Shown in pieces: positions 1-6,396 of a stretch of DNA of 7,946 nt; the first letter of the stretch is position 1; each line of letters begins with the position of its first letter. The DNA is taken from the NCBI GenBank assembly GCA_002329625.1, contig DCTP01000119.1, forward strand, positions 1 through 7,946. Direction: 5' to 3'. Origin of the DNA: Leptolinea sp. UBA1437. GTDB taxonomy: Bacteria > Chloroflexota > Anaerolineae > Anaerolineales > Anaerolineaceae. Made by a program: the position numbers and the translations under genes. A model generated the notes under the pieces. It saw nothing but the letters and a program-made list of their open reading frames with translations. It was not told the origin of the DNA and searched no databases.

Positions 1-105
1 TGGTGGCGATGTGCGCCGGTTATGAAACAATTTGCGCTGGAACTCAAAAGTCCACTTTGCTTGTTGCTCGAAACGGAAATTTAAGGCAGACAAATCGGAA
101 TTCAT
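1..105 (-). CDS. 5' fragment of an unidentified gene, possibly a SAM-dependent methyltransferase (runs off left edge)
   Basis: Reading leftward from an ATG at 105-103, 35 codons stay open to the window edge. The peptide begins MNSDLSALNFRFEQQAKW and continues with TFEFQRKLFHNRRTSPP. The gene would start 17 bases after the radical SAM stop codon (TGA at 125-123), as expected of a further gene in the same operon. I see no good Shine-Dalgarno sequence in front of it, so translation may be coupled to the upstream gene or the start may be wrong. The pattern of an aromatic residue, QQAKW, then a basic stretch ending in Pro resembles the helix before the nucleotide-binding loop in some class I methyltransferases. 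The diagnostic glycine-rich loop lies outside the window, so that function is only a suggestion. That it is coding is moderately likely. Confidence 0.45.
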   Translation of the reverse strand, partial: MNSDLSALNFRFEQQAKWTFEFQRKLFHNRRTSPP

Positions 106-122
106 TTCAAATATTTTCGGAA

Positions 123-1490
123 TCAGAAGCAACTGGGAATGGAAGCCTGCGGTTTAACCGGAGGCTTGTAATCCACTGCTAAAGGACAACCTCCTCCGCA
201 GATTTGCGATTTCTCGCAGATATTGCAGCTTTCGGGCATTCTCTTTCGTTCACGAATTTCGCTGCATAATGGATGATTCCAAATTTTCTGCCATGGATCC
301 GTCAAAATGTTTCCGACCCCTTCATACCATGATTGGCAGGGGAGGACAGTTCCGTCCGGTTCGACACACATACTGTATCTTGCGGCAGAGCAACCTTTAA
401 CGCCTAATTGGAAATCTTGGGGATCAAAATAACAATACTGAGTGGGTGTATACCAAATTAATTGCTGTCCGTTATTCTCACAAGTTTGAAGAGCTAAATT
501 TAGCAGTGCCGGTAAATCCGATTCCGCAAGGCCTGTATGGACTTTTTTCCCTTCGCCGGAATAAATTAAAGCGTTCAATCCGACGGTTTGTACGCCTAAT
601 TCCGCAAGAAAATTGATTAATTGTCGAACATTTTCTTCCGTTCCGTTTGATTGAAGCAAGGTAGTATTTGTCATAGTAAAAATGCCGGATTTCACCGCAT
701 TTTGGATTCCGGCTACGGTTTCTTTCCAAGCACCCGGGACCTGCACCATCGCATCATGGATGGATTCTTGGTCCGATTCAATGGTAATTTGGATATGATC
801 CAGTTTGCTTCTTACGAGAGAAGCCATCAATTCGACATCTTTCAATTTTCTTCCGTTTGTATTCAGTCCGGCTACCAAACCCAGATTTTCGGTATACTCA
901 GCCAGATCGATCAAATCCGGATAAAGCGTCGGTTCGCCACCGGTAAAAACAATATGCGGAATCCCTTCTTGTGCGATCTTTTCAAGAATTTTTTGCCAAG
1001 ATTTTGAAGGGAGTTCTTTGACATGCCTGGATTTGTCATTGTAACAATGTGAACAGTTATTGTTACACCGGTAGGTGAGAGCTAAATCCATCCGATAAGG
1101 AGCGGAAGGGTTTGCGGAAAAAGGCATATCGCTGTCGATTCCGCTTTGACAAAGATCACAGACGTTATTTTCACCCCGCAGCATTTTCTTTAAGGCGGGT
1201 GAAAAGGCATCAAAATCTTTGGTCACTTGTTCGTATTGATCTGGGTAATATTTTTTCAGCAGTCGACGGTCTTCTTCGTCTGTAAAATCATTGATGAGAC
1301 ACCATGTCATCAATGCAGCGCTTTGGTTCAAATAAAAAGTCTGATTTGCATTTACCCAGAGTACACCGGTACCGTCTTCGTCCACTCTTAAATGGATCTT
1401 GTTTTCAAAGCCGCTCTCGTCTTTTACCTTTTTCTGATATAGCCCTTTGTGGAATTGTTTGTTGAAGCCGAAGAGATTCGAAATACCCAT
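123..1490 (-). CDS. Radical SAM/SPASM domain protein, probable peptide/protein-modifying enzyme
   Basis: A 455-residue cytosolic iron-sulfur enzyme. Residues about 30-75 (IHLRVDEDGTGVLWVNANQ, then YLNQSAAL) resemble a PqqD-like peptide-recognition fold. C111 and C114 form an extra CxxC. The radical SAM core has C142-x3-C146-x2-C149, the ligands of the 4Fe-4S cluster that cleaves S-adenosylmethionine, and the GGEP motif at 184-187. The C-terminal SPASM region carries C367, C375, C385, C409, C422, C425, C431 and C435, enough for auxiliary clusters, plus a near-terminal C454. Such enzymes install thioether or other radical cross-links in ribosomal peptides, or act on protein substrates. The start at 1490 is chosen because GGAGGAGGAAG lies just upstream; a longer ORF reading back to 1559 overlaps the previous gene in another frame. 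It begins two bases after the stop of the DUF2207-type gene, whose Cys-Ala tail is the obvious candidate substrate. The enzyme class is secure; the substrate is inferred. Confidence 0.93.
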   Translation of the reverse strand: MGISNLFGFNKQFHKGLYQKKVKDESGFENKIHLRVDEDGTGVLWVNANQTFYLNQSAALMTWCLINDFTDEEDRRLLKKYYPDQYEQVTKDFDAFSPALKKMLRGENNVCDLCQSGIDSDMPFSANPSAPYRMDLALTYRCNNNCSHCYNDKSRHVKELPSKSWQKILEKIAQEGIPHIVFTGGEPTLYPDLIDLAEYTENLGLVAGLNTNGRKLKDVELMASLVRSKLDHIQITIESDQESIHDAMVQVPGAWKETVAGIQNAVKSGIFTMTNTTLLQSNGTEENVRQLINFLAELGVQTVGLNALIYSGEGKKVHTGLAESDLPALLNLALQTCENNGQQLIWYTPTQYCYFDPQDFQLGVKGCSAARYSMCVEPDGTVLPCQSWYEGVGNILTDPWQKIWNHPLCSEIRERKRMPESCNICEKSQICGGGCPLAVDYKPPVKPQASIPSCF

Positions 1491-1510
1491 TTTTATCTTC
1501 CTCCTCCGCC
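1491..1510 (-). promoter_or_regulatory. Ribosome binding site of the radical SAM gene, embedded in the upstream coding sequence
   Basis: Read on the minus strand, GGCGGAGGAGGAAG is followed by ATAAAA and the ATG at 1490-1488. The purine-rich stretch is also the codons for the final Gly-Gly-Gly-Gly-Arg of the DUF2207-type protein, whose TAA stop (1495-1493) sits between the Shine-Dalgarno sequence and the new start. This fixes the start at 1490 and implies close translational coupling of the two genes. Confidence 0.85.
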
Positions 1511-3253
1511 ACCGGCACAAGCACAGGCACAACCGGCACAGGCGCATGCGCAAGCACAACTGAAACCGCCCCCGCTCCCTCCTCTGCCAGAACCGCTCCT
1601 CCGATTACTTGATCCCGAATGGGCGGCTGCCGGGTTTGTATGACCGATCACATTTTGAGTAAACGATTTAATTTCACCGACGGTTCCTTCTCCGAAGTTT
1701 CTGACCGTATCCGTGATACTCCTGGCAAAATCAGCTCCGGGCAAAGTGGGGGTCGGTAACGGAGACGGAACAGAAGGACTCGGCGTTCCGGACGAAGAAG
1801 CGGGATGACTGGGCGTGGGAGAAGCATATACCGGTCCGACACGCCACCACCATGTTGGTAGGAAAACCGGATAATCCCCGAATACCTCTTGCGATTTTTT
1901 GTCAACATCCTCGTCAAGGATTGCCCAGCCAAAGATTTCGTCCAATTTTTCACCTTTTAATTCGGGCGTCCCGGCTTCTTTTACTTGGTCCCAAGCTTTT
2001 TCGATAATAGACCGATAGTACGCTTTAGTCTCTTCCAAACTATAGCCTTTCATTTTTTCAGCCACGGAATTAATCAAGTTCGAAATTGTTTTTTCCATCT
2101 TCGCTTTTTTCTCAGAATCTTTTTCGCTGGTCATCGCCTCGATAAAACCCTTTTCATAATCGTAAAGACCTTCGGGCAACGGTTCCGAAACTTTTATTTT
2201 TAAAGGATTTTGTTGAATCACCTGGATCGCATTCTTTTTGACCAATGAGAAAATAATCATCGAAATAATTGTATCGATCCTCTTTTCGAGTAGGACTGCG
2301 GCTTCCACGGCAGTCAATCCGCGTTTAATCCCTTCTCCTTCCGCTTTTATGGACGGAGGAAGATAACTACCCGGAACAATATTGTTTTTCTTCTTCTTAG
2401 AAGAAGAAAAACTGCGAATCAACGGAATGATGATCAACAAACCGACGACAAAAATGAATATCAGGGCGCCGATTGCACTCGAATTGTTGTTTTTTACTTG
2501 GGATTCGGTCTGGATTTTTACATCCGGATTAAGGAATTTTTTTGGGAACTTTGCTCCGAATATATAAGATGAGCTACTGTCAGCCTCATCAGACTGCCAC
2601 TCGTATACAATATTTCCCTCTGTTGTGATCCAAGAATTGGGTTCATCATTCCCAATCCAGTTTTTCGGCTTGAAATAAATAGGATCCGAAGAACTCATCC
2701 CGGACGGCAATACCAACCTGACAGTTAATTTTGTTGTACCGGTAGTGAAATCCGAACCGAAATAATTGGGCATGAATTGGAAACTGACGTATTCTGTACT
2801 ATCATTTGAATCTGTGGAAAGATATAAAACATTTTTAATATTCTGAACCTCAACATAAATATCAGCTTTTGCATTTCTCGGGATCGGATTTTCGGTATTG
2901 TCAATAGTAATGCCGTACGAATATCCGACTTCGTCGGGGTCGACATAAGAGATTTTATCTTGATCCACCGTTTGATCGTCAATCTTCGCAATTACATCTC
3001 TTAAACTGAAATCATTGTTGGGCATGCCGATATCAATATAATCGATCTCTTGACCATAGTTTTGAATCGTAAATTCATAAGAAATAGATACTGTCCCGTC
3101 TTTCTCCACCCAGAAAATTACGAGATCCTCAGGGATTGAAAAACGATAATCTGCCCGGACCGTAAAAAATCCAGTTAAGAAGATCAAAGTTGCCAAATAA
3201 ACAGAGACAAATAATCTGGCGCGTGTTTTACTCTTACTGAAAAAATCATTCAT
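1493..3253 (-). CDS. DUF2207-type membrane protein with a C-terminal Cys-Ala repeat tail
   Basis: 586 residues. Residues 14-34 are a signal peptide or signal anchor ending VRA. Residues 35-255 form a beta-rich, Asn/Asp/Ser-rich region of the DUF2207 extracytoplasmic type. A transmembrane helix spans about 259-279 and is followed by KKKK at 286-289, so the rest should be cytosolic. Residues 311-355 (RGLTAVEAAVLLEKR onward) look winged-helix-like, followed by a charged helical part to about 460. A TWWWR motif (467-471) precedes a Pro/Ser/Thr linker (477-505), a helical segment (507-541) and a Ser/Gly/Arg stretch. The tail is C566 to A573 (four Cys-Ala pairs), G574, C575 to A580 (three pairs), then GGGGGR. 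There is no cysteine before residue 566. GGTGGAG lies seven bases before the ATG. It is the second gene of the operon, between a zinc-ribbon protein and a radical SAM enzyme. The function of DUF2207 proteins is unknown; this one is probably the modification target of its neighbour. The family assignment is by eye. Confidence 0.88.
   Translation of the reverse strand: MNDFFSKSKTRARLFVSVYLATLIFLTGFFTVRADYRFSIPEDLVIFWVEKDGTVSISYEFTIQNYGQEIDYIDIGMPNNDFSLRDVIAKIDDQTVDQDKISYVDPDEVGYSYGITIDNTENPIPRNAKADIYVEVQNIKNVLYLSTDSNDSTEYVSFQFMPNYFGSDFTTGTTKLTVRLVLPSGMSSSDPIYFKPKNWIGNDEPNSWITTEGNIVYEWQSDEADSSSSYIFGAKFPKKFLNPDVKIQTESQVKNNNSSAIGALIFIFVVGLLIIIPLIRSFSSSKKKKNNIVPGSYLPPSIKAEGEGIKRGLTAVEAAVLLEKRIDTIISMIIFSLVKKNAIQVIQQNPLKIKVSEPLPEGLYDYEKGFIEAMTSEKDSEKKAKMEKTISNLINSVAEKMKGYSLEETKAYYRSIIEKAWDQVKEAGTPELKGEKLDEIFGWAILDEDVDKKSQEVFGDYPVFLPTWWWRVGPVYASPTPSHPASSSGTPSPSVPSPLPTPTLPGADFARSITDTVRNFGEGTVGEIKSFTQNVIGHTNPAAAHSGSSNRRSGSGRGGSGGGFSCACACACAGCACACAGGGGGR
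1511..1558 (-). repeat. Coding tandem repeat for seven Cys-Ala pairs in the DUF2207-type tail
   Basis: Sixteen codons at the 3' end of the DUF2207-type gene encode four Cys-Ala pairs, one Gly, three Cys-Ala pairs and the first Gly of the terminal Gly run. Cysteine uses both TGT and TGC, and alanine uses GCT, GCA and GCC. The amino-acid pattern is therefore kept despite silent differences, which suggests selection on the protein instead of recent slippage of a simple DNA repeat. This stretch is more G+C-rich than the rest of the gene. Confidence 0.85.
2384..2412. repeat. Perfect 14-bp inverted repeat inside the DUF2207-type gene
   Basis: GTTTTTCTTCTTCT (2384-2397) and AGAAGAAGAAAAAC (2399-2412) are exact reverse complements separated by one base. 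In the reading frame this encodes the Ser-rich then Lys-rich junction just after the transmembrane helix (residues about 281-290). Serine TCT codons and lysine AAG codons are naturally complementary, so the palindrome may be a by-product of the protein sequence. It could still form a hairpin in the mRNA. Confidence 0.6.
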
Positions 3254-3271
3254 TGGTATTCTCCACCCCGA

Positions 3272-3616
3272 TTACCATTTCGGCTCTTCCGTGACTTCGT
3301 AGACCGCACCGCAATAGGGACATTTAACCGTCGGTGCCCCATTGACTATCGTAAAATTGTCGGCATTTAAAGGTCCGCCGCATTTTTGACAACTCTTTGG
3401 ATTCATCTTAATCTCGCCGGGGAGATCTACTTTGTAGATATTCGTTGTTTTCCGATTGTTTTTTGTGGTTACGTATAGAATAACGATACCGATTGCCGTA
3501 GTAATTAGTCCGATAATTAAATCACTACTGCTGAAAGGGGTTCCGAATGCGCTCCATATGAAAAGGACTCCAAAAAAAATACATATCCCTGAAATGATAT
3601 ATCCGATAATTTTCAT
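3272..3616 (-). CDS. Small membrane protein with two helices and a C-terminal zinc ribbon
   Basis: 114 residues. Two hydrophobic helices (about 3-24 and 32-51) are separated by a short Ser/Pro loop, forming a hairpin that leaves both ends on the same side, probably the cytosol. The C-terminal domain has C76-x2-C79 and C99-x2-C102, a zinc-ribbon arrangement (SCQKCGGPL, then VKCPYCGAVYEV). I do not recognise a named family, and no enzymatic motif is visible. The ATG at 3616 is preceded by CGGAGAGAAA, a good ribosome binding site. It is the first gene of the minus-strand operon; its stop is 18 bases before the DUF2207-type start, so the two are almost certainly co-transcribed. It may be a structural or regulatory partner of the DUF2207-type protein, but this is inferred from position only. 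Confidence 0.85.
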   Translation of the reverse strand: MKIIGYIISGICIFFGVLFIWSAFGTPFSSSDLIIGLITTAIGIVILYVTTKNNRKTTNIYKVDLPGEIKMNPKSCQKCGGPLNADNFTIVNGAPTVKCPYCGAVYEVTEEPKW

Positions 3617-3868
3617 TTTCTCTCCGGTATTAAGGTTTTTTATTGTCTAATTTGCACAAAAGATCAGAAATAACGAATGAGTTAATTAAAAATCATGTTG
3701 TCTACTGAAACTTAATGGCAATTCCTCTTCACATATATTATATAATGGAAAAAAACCTTTTATCGAATTAAAGAATTAGGGTGCTAATCAAAGATATAAA
3801 AGGGCATTAATCTCTTTCTGTAAAAAATTCATCAATATTGAAGCTTCGGTTCGATGTGGGGGAGGGGT
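3617..3868. other. AT-rich divergent intergenic region between the zinc-ribbon operon and ligA
   Basis: 252 bases that must hold the promoters for both the leftward operon and ligA. The palindrome ATTATATAAT at 3737-3746 contains a perfect TATAAT -10 sequence on each strand. Upstream -35 matches are poor: TCGATA on the minus strand at 3766-3761 with an 18-base spacer, and nothing convincing on the plus strand. Either use would give a 5' leader of roughly 110-120 bases. I see no terminator, riboswitch, RNA gene or small coding sequence here. Confidence 0.5.
3737..3746. promoter_or_regulatory. Possible shared -10 element, two-directional
   Basis: ATTATATAAT reads TATAAT on the plus strand (3741-3746) toward ligA and on the minus strand (3742-3737) toward the zinc-ribbon operon. 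The lack of strong -35 boxes, and how easily such a motif arises in AT-rich DNA, keep confidence low. Confidence 0.28.
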
Positions 3869-5932
3869 ATGGAAGAAAGCGAAGATTTACGGAAAAAATA
3901 TCTTCAGTTGAAACAAGAAATTAATTATCACAACTATCGTTATCATGTTTTGGATGATCCTGAAATTTCCGATGAAGCCTTCGATAAGCTGTTGATCGAA
4001 TTAAGGAAAATAGAGGAGATGCATCCCGAATGGATAACTCCGGATTCCCCTACGCAGCGTGCCGGAAGTACTGTTTCCGAGAAATTTGAAAAAGTGACCC
4101 ATCCTGTTCAAGTGCTGAGTCTGGCAAATGCGTTTAATAAGCAAGATGTTATCAATTGGCTGGATCGAACAGAAAAGATGGATCCGAGAATAAAATATGC
4201 CGATTTTGTCTTGGAACCGAAAATTGACGGTTTGACAGTTGTTTTGACATATCAAAACGGACTTTTAATAAGGGGAGCTACCCGCGGGGACGGCATTATC
4301 GGTGAGGATGTCACTCCCAATATTCGAACGATAAAAAGCGTCCCCTTAGCTATTCCGGTTTCCGAAAAAAGTATAAAAGTTCCCGAGACCATCGTGGTAC
4401 GCGGAGAAGTCTTTATTCTGGAATCTGATTTCGAAAAAATTAATGCCGAATTGGCTAAAAGAGGCGAAAAGACCTGGGTGAATCCAAGAAACACGGCCGC
4501 CGGATCGCTACGCCAGCTGAACCCTGAAATTACCGCTCAACGACCTTTACGAATTTTTACCTATCAAATTCTTTTTTCCTCTTCCGATCAACCGATTCCC
4601 GACACACAATGGGGAACACTCGAATATTTACAACAATTGGGATTTCCCGTCAGCCCCGATTCAAGGTATTGTGAGAATCGGGAACAAATGTTGAATCACT
4701 TGGATGAATGGCAAGAGATTCGAAATCGACTCGATTATGAAATTGACGGTGTCGTTATAAAAATCAATGATTTGCGCATAGCCGGCAGTTTGGGCTTTGT
4801 GGGAAAAGATCCACGGGGTGCCATCGCATTGAAATTTCCGGCACGGGAAGCGACGACTAAATTGTTGGATATCGGTGTAAATGTTGGACGGACCGGAGTG
4901 ATCACTCCCTATGCGATTTTATCTCCGGTAGAGATAGGTGGTGTTGTTGTAAAGCAAGCGACACTGCATAATTTTGATTTTATTCGAGATCGAGATATCC
5001 GAATCGGAGATATAGTGATGATAAAGCGAGCGGGCGATGTGATCCCCTATGTGATCGGACCTCTGACGGAAAAAAGGGACGGGACTCAGGTTCCTTATGT
5101 CATGCCTGATCGATGTCCTTCCTGCGGACAACCTTTGGAACATCTTGAAAATGAAGTTGCCGTTTATTGTGTCAATAATGCCTGCCCGGCTCAATTGGTG
5201 CGAAATGTAGAGCATTTTGCATCACGCGAAGCAATGGACATCAACGGATTGGGCATAAAGATTGTCGAACAGATTGTGCAAAACGGCTTAATAAAAGATG
5301 TGGGCGATCTCTATAGCCTGAAAAAAGAAGATTTGCTTTCCCTCGAAGGATTCGGAGATAAGAAAGCGGAAAATCTAATCACGGCGATTGAAAATTCAAA
5401 AAAACAACCTTTGTCACGATTAATCAATGCGTTGGGAATTCGAGGAGTCGGAGAAGTGATGGCAATTACATTGGCTGAACATTTTCCCTCATTAGATCAA
5501 TTAAAAAATGCCACAGCCGATGATCTGATGCAAATCGAAGGGATCGGTCCGAATGTCGCTCAAGCCATCTTGGATTGGTTTTCGCGTGATACAAATCAGA
5601 TGGTTTTAAAAAAATTACAGAACGCAGGTGTATGGCCTGTCAATATGGAAGCCGCTGAATCCGATAAGGCTCCACAAGTTTTAGCGGGAAAAACAATTGT
5701 CGTAACAGGAACTTTATCTCATTTTACCCGCGATGAGATAAAAGATTTTATTTTGAAACATGGAGGAAAACCGACTGAAAGCGTCAGCAATAAAACTTCT
5801 TTCGTGATTGTCGGCGAAAATCCCGGATCGAAACGGGATAAAGCAATTGAATTGGGGATACCGCTTTATACCGAGCAGATGTTTCTCGATATGGTCGGAA
5901 TAGAGAAGAATGATCAAAGGACGATTGACTGA
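3869..5932 (+). CDS. ligA: NAD-dependent DNA ligase LigA
   Basis: 687 residues, close to the usual 670-700. The enzyme seals nicks in DNA during replication and repair, using NAD+ to form a ligase-AMP intermediate. Domains in order: the Ia domain (about 5-65), with the YHNYRYHVLDDPEISD signature that binds NAD; the adenylation domain, with EPKIDG whose Lys118 is the AMP-accepting residue, then TRGDG, VRGEV, NPRNTAAGSLRQ, DGVVIK and ALKFPA; the OB fold (VGRTGVITP through KRAGDVIPYV); a four-cysteine zinc finger (C416, C419, C434, C439); helix-hairpin-helix repeats (about 450-580); and a C-terminal BRCT domain beginning LAGKTIVVTGTL. All catalytic motifs are intact. The ATG at 3869 is preferred over an in-frame ATG at 3854 because GGGGGAGGGG lies between them and the family N-terminus fits. 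It is transcribed divergently from the zinc-ribbon operon. Confidence 0.98.
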   Translation: MEESEDLRKKYLQLKQEINYHNYRYHVLDDPEISDEAFDKLLIELRKIEEMHPEWITPDSPTQRAGSTVSEKFEKVTHPVQVLSLANAFNKQDVINWLDRTEKMDPRIKYADFVLEPKIDGLTVVLTYQNGLLIRGATRGDGIIGEDVTPNIRTIKSVPLAIPVSEKSIKVPETIVVRGEVFILESDFEKINAELAKRGEKTWVNPRNTAAGSLRQLNPEITAQRPLRIFTYQILFSSSDQPIPDTQWGTLEYLQQLGFPVSPDSRYCENREQMLNHLDEWQEIRNRLDYEIDGVVIKINDLRIAGSLGFVGKDPRGAIALKFPAREATTKLLDIGVNVGRTGVITPYAILSPVEIGGVVVKQATLHNFDFIRDRDIRIGDIVMIKRAGDVIPYVIGPLTEKRDGTQVPYVMPDRCPSCGQPLEHLENEVAVYCVNNACPAQLVRNVEHFASREAMDINGLGIKIVEQIVQNGLIKDVGDLYSLKKEDLLSLEGFGDKKAENLITAIENSKKQPLSRLINALGIRGVGEVMAITLAEHFPSLDQLKNATADDLMQIEGIGPNVAQAILDWFSRDTNQMVLKKLQNAGVWPVNMEAAESDKAPQVLAGKTIVVTGTLSHFTRDEIKDFILKHGGKPTESVSNKTSFVIVGENPGSKRDKAIELGIPLYTEQMFLDMVGIEKNDQRTID

Positions 5933-5966
5933 TGCTTTTCGAAATATCATATAAAAAAATAATCAT

Positions 5967-5994
5967 TTGATCGAATAAATTGTGTTACGATAAA
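5967..5994 (+). promoter_or_regulatory. Weak candidate promoter for the YeaQ-type gene
   Basis: TTGATC (5967-5972) and GATAAA (5989-5994) are separated by 16 bases, each matching four of six consensus positions. The site lies in the 119-base gap between ligA and the small membrane protein, which has no recognisable ligA terminator. A gap of that size makes a separate promoter plausible, but the match is weak. Confidence 0.3.
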
Positions 5995-6051
5995 TTACAA
6001 ATAATACGGAATCGTGCCGAGTATATTTAATTCAACGAAAGAGGAGGAACT

Positions 6052-6300
6052 ATGGGACTTGTTTCATGGTTGGTTGTCGGAGGCTTAGCCGGTTGGATCG
6101 CCAGTAAGATTATGGGGAAAGATGCCAAAATGGGATTGATGGCTAATATTGCAGTAGGAATTATCGGCGCATTAGTCGGTGGATTTGTTCTGCAAATTTT
6201 TGGAATCGGCGGTGTAACGGGCATTAATCTGAGAAGTGTTTTGGTAGCGATTTTGGGATCTTGTATATTGCTTTATATTATGAACAAAATAAACAGATAG
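6052..6300 (+). CDS. GlsB/YeaQ/YmgE family small membrane protein
   Basis: 82 residues, the usual length for this family, sometimes labelled transglycosylase-associated although no enzymatic activity is established for it. The protein is almost wholly hydrophobic with three predicted helices: about 3-18 (LVSWLVVGGLAGWIAS), 30-50, and 60-77. The glycine-rich GGLAGWIASKIMG start and the GIIGALVGGF segment are the family's recognisable features. Members are often induced by general or envelope stress, and nothing here shows how this copy is regulated. AGAGGAGGAAC before the ATG is a strong ribosome binding site. It stands alone downstream of ligA and ends at a strong terminator facing the desulfoferrodoxin gene. 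The family call is firm, the function unknown. Confidence 0.93.
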   Translation: MGLVSWLVVGGLAGWIASKIMGKDAKMGLMANIAVGIIGALVGGFVLQIFGIGGVTGINLRSVLVAILGSCILLYIMNKINR

Positions 6301-6337
6301 ATTTTTTCTTTTCAATGGAAAAGACTTCTGTTATTAA

Positions 6338-6370
6338 AAAAACACCGCTTCAAAAGGAAGCGGTGTTTTT
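6338..6370. terminator. Two-directional intrinsic terminator
   Basis: A perfect 14-bp stem (AAAAACACCGCTTC at 6338-6351 pairing with GAAGCGGTGTTTTT at 6357-6370) closes a five-base AAAAG loop. The GC-rich core is flanked by A and T runs, so it ends transcription in both directions. It lies between the convergent YeaQ-type gene (stop at 6300) and the desulfoferrodoxin gene (stop at 6397). Confidence 0.93.
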
Positions 6371-6396
6371 CTAAGGATGATTCAATATGAAAAGAA

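Noticed and set aside
1511..1558. Cys-Ala tail as a frameshift or sequencing artefact of the Gly-rich tail seen in some DUF2207 proteins
   Set aside because: The frame runs without a break through the tail to a stop placed exactly before the next gene's start, and codon choice varies within the repeat.
1491..1559. N-terminal extension of the radical SAM protein by 23 residues (start at 1559, rich in Cys, Leu and Arg)
   Set aside because: It is the Cys-Ala repeat of the upstream gene read in another frame; the strong Shine-Dalgarno sequence and family-like N-terminus place the true start at 1490.
1449..1643. Plus-strand ORF rich in Pro, Ala and Gln (PPPPPAQAQAQ-like)
   Set aside because: It is the antisense shadow of the Cys-Ala/Gly tail; no ribosome binding site, and the opposite strand is clearly coding.
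3854..3868. Upstream in-frame ATG for ligA, adding MWGRG
   Set aside because: No Shine-Dalgarno sequence before it, while GGGGGAGGGG sits between it and the ATG at 3869, which fits the usual LigA N-terminus.
6308..6323. Small hairpin CTTTTC-AATG-GAAAAG after the YeaQ-type gene
   Set aside because: Weak AT-rich stem with no T run; the stronger hairpin at 6338-6370 explains termination.
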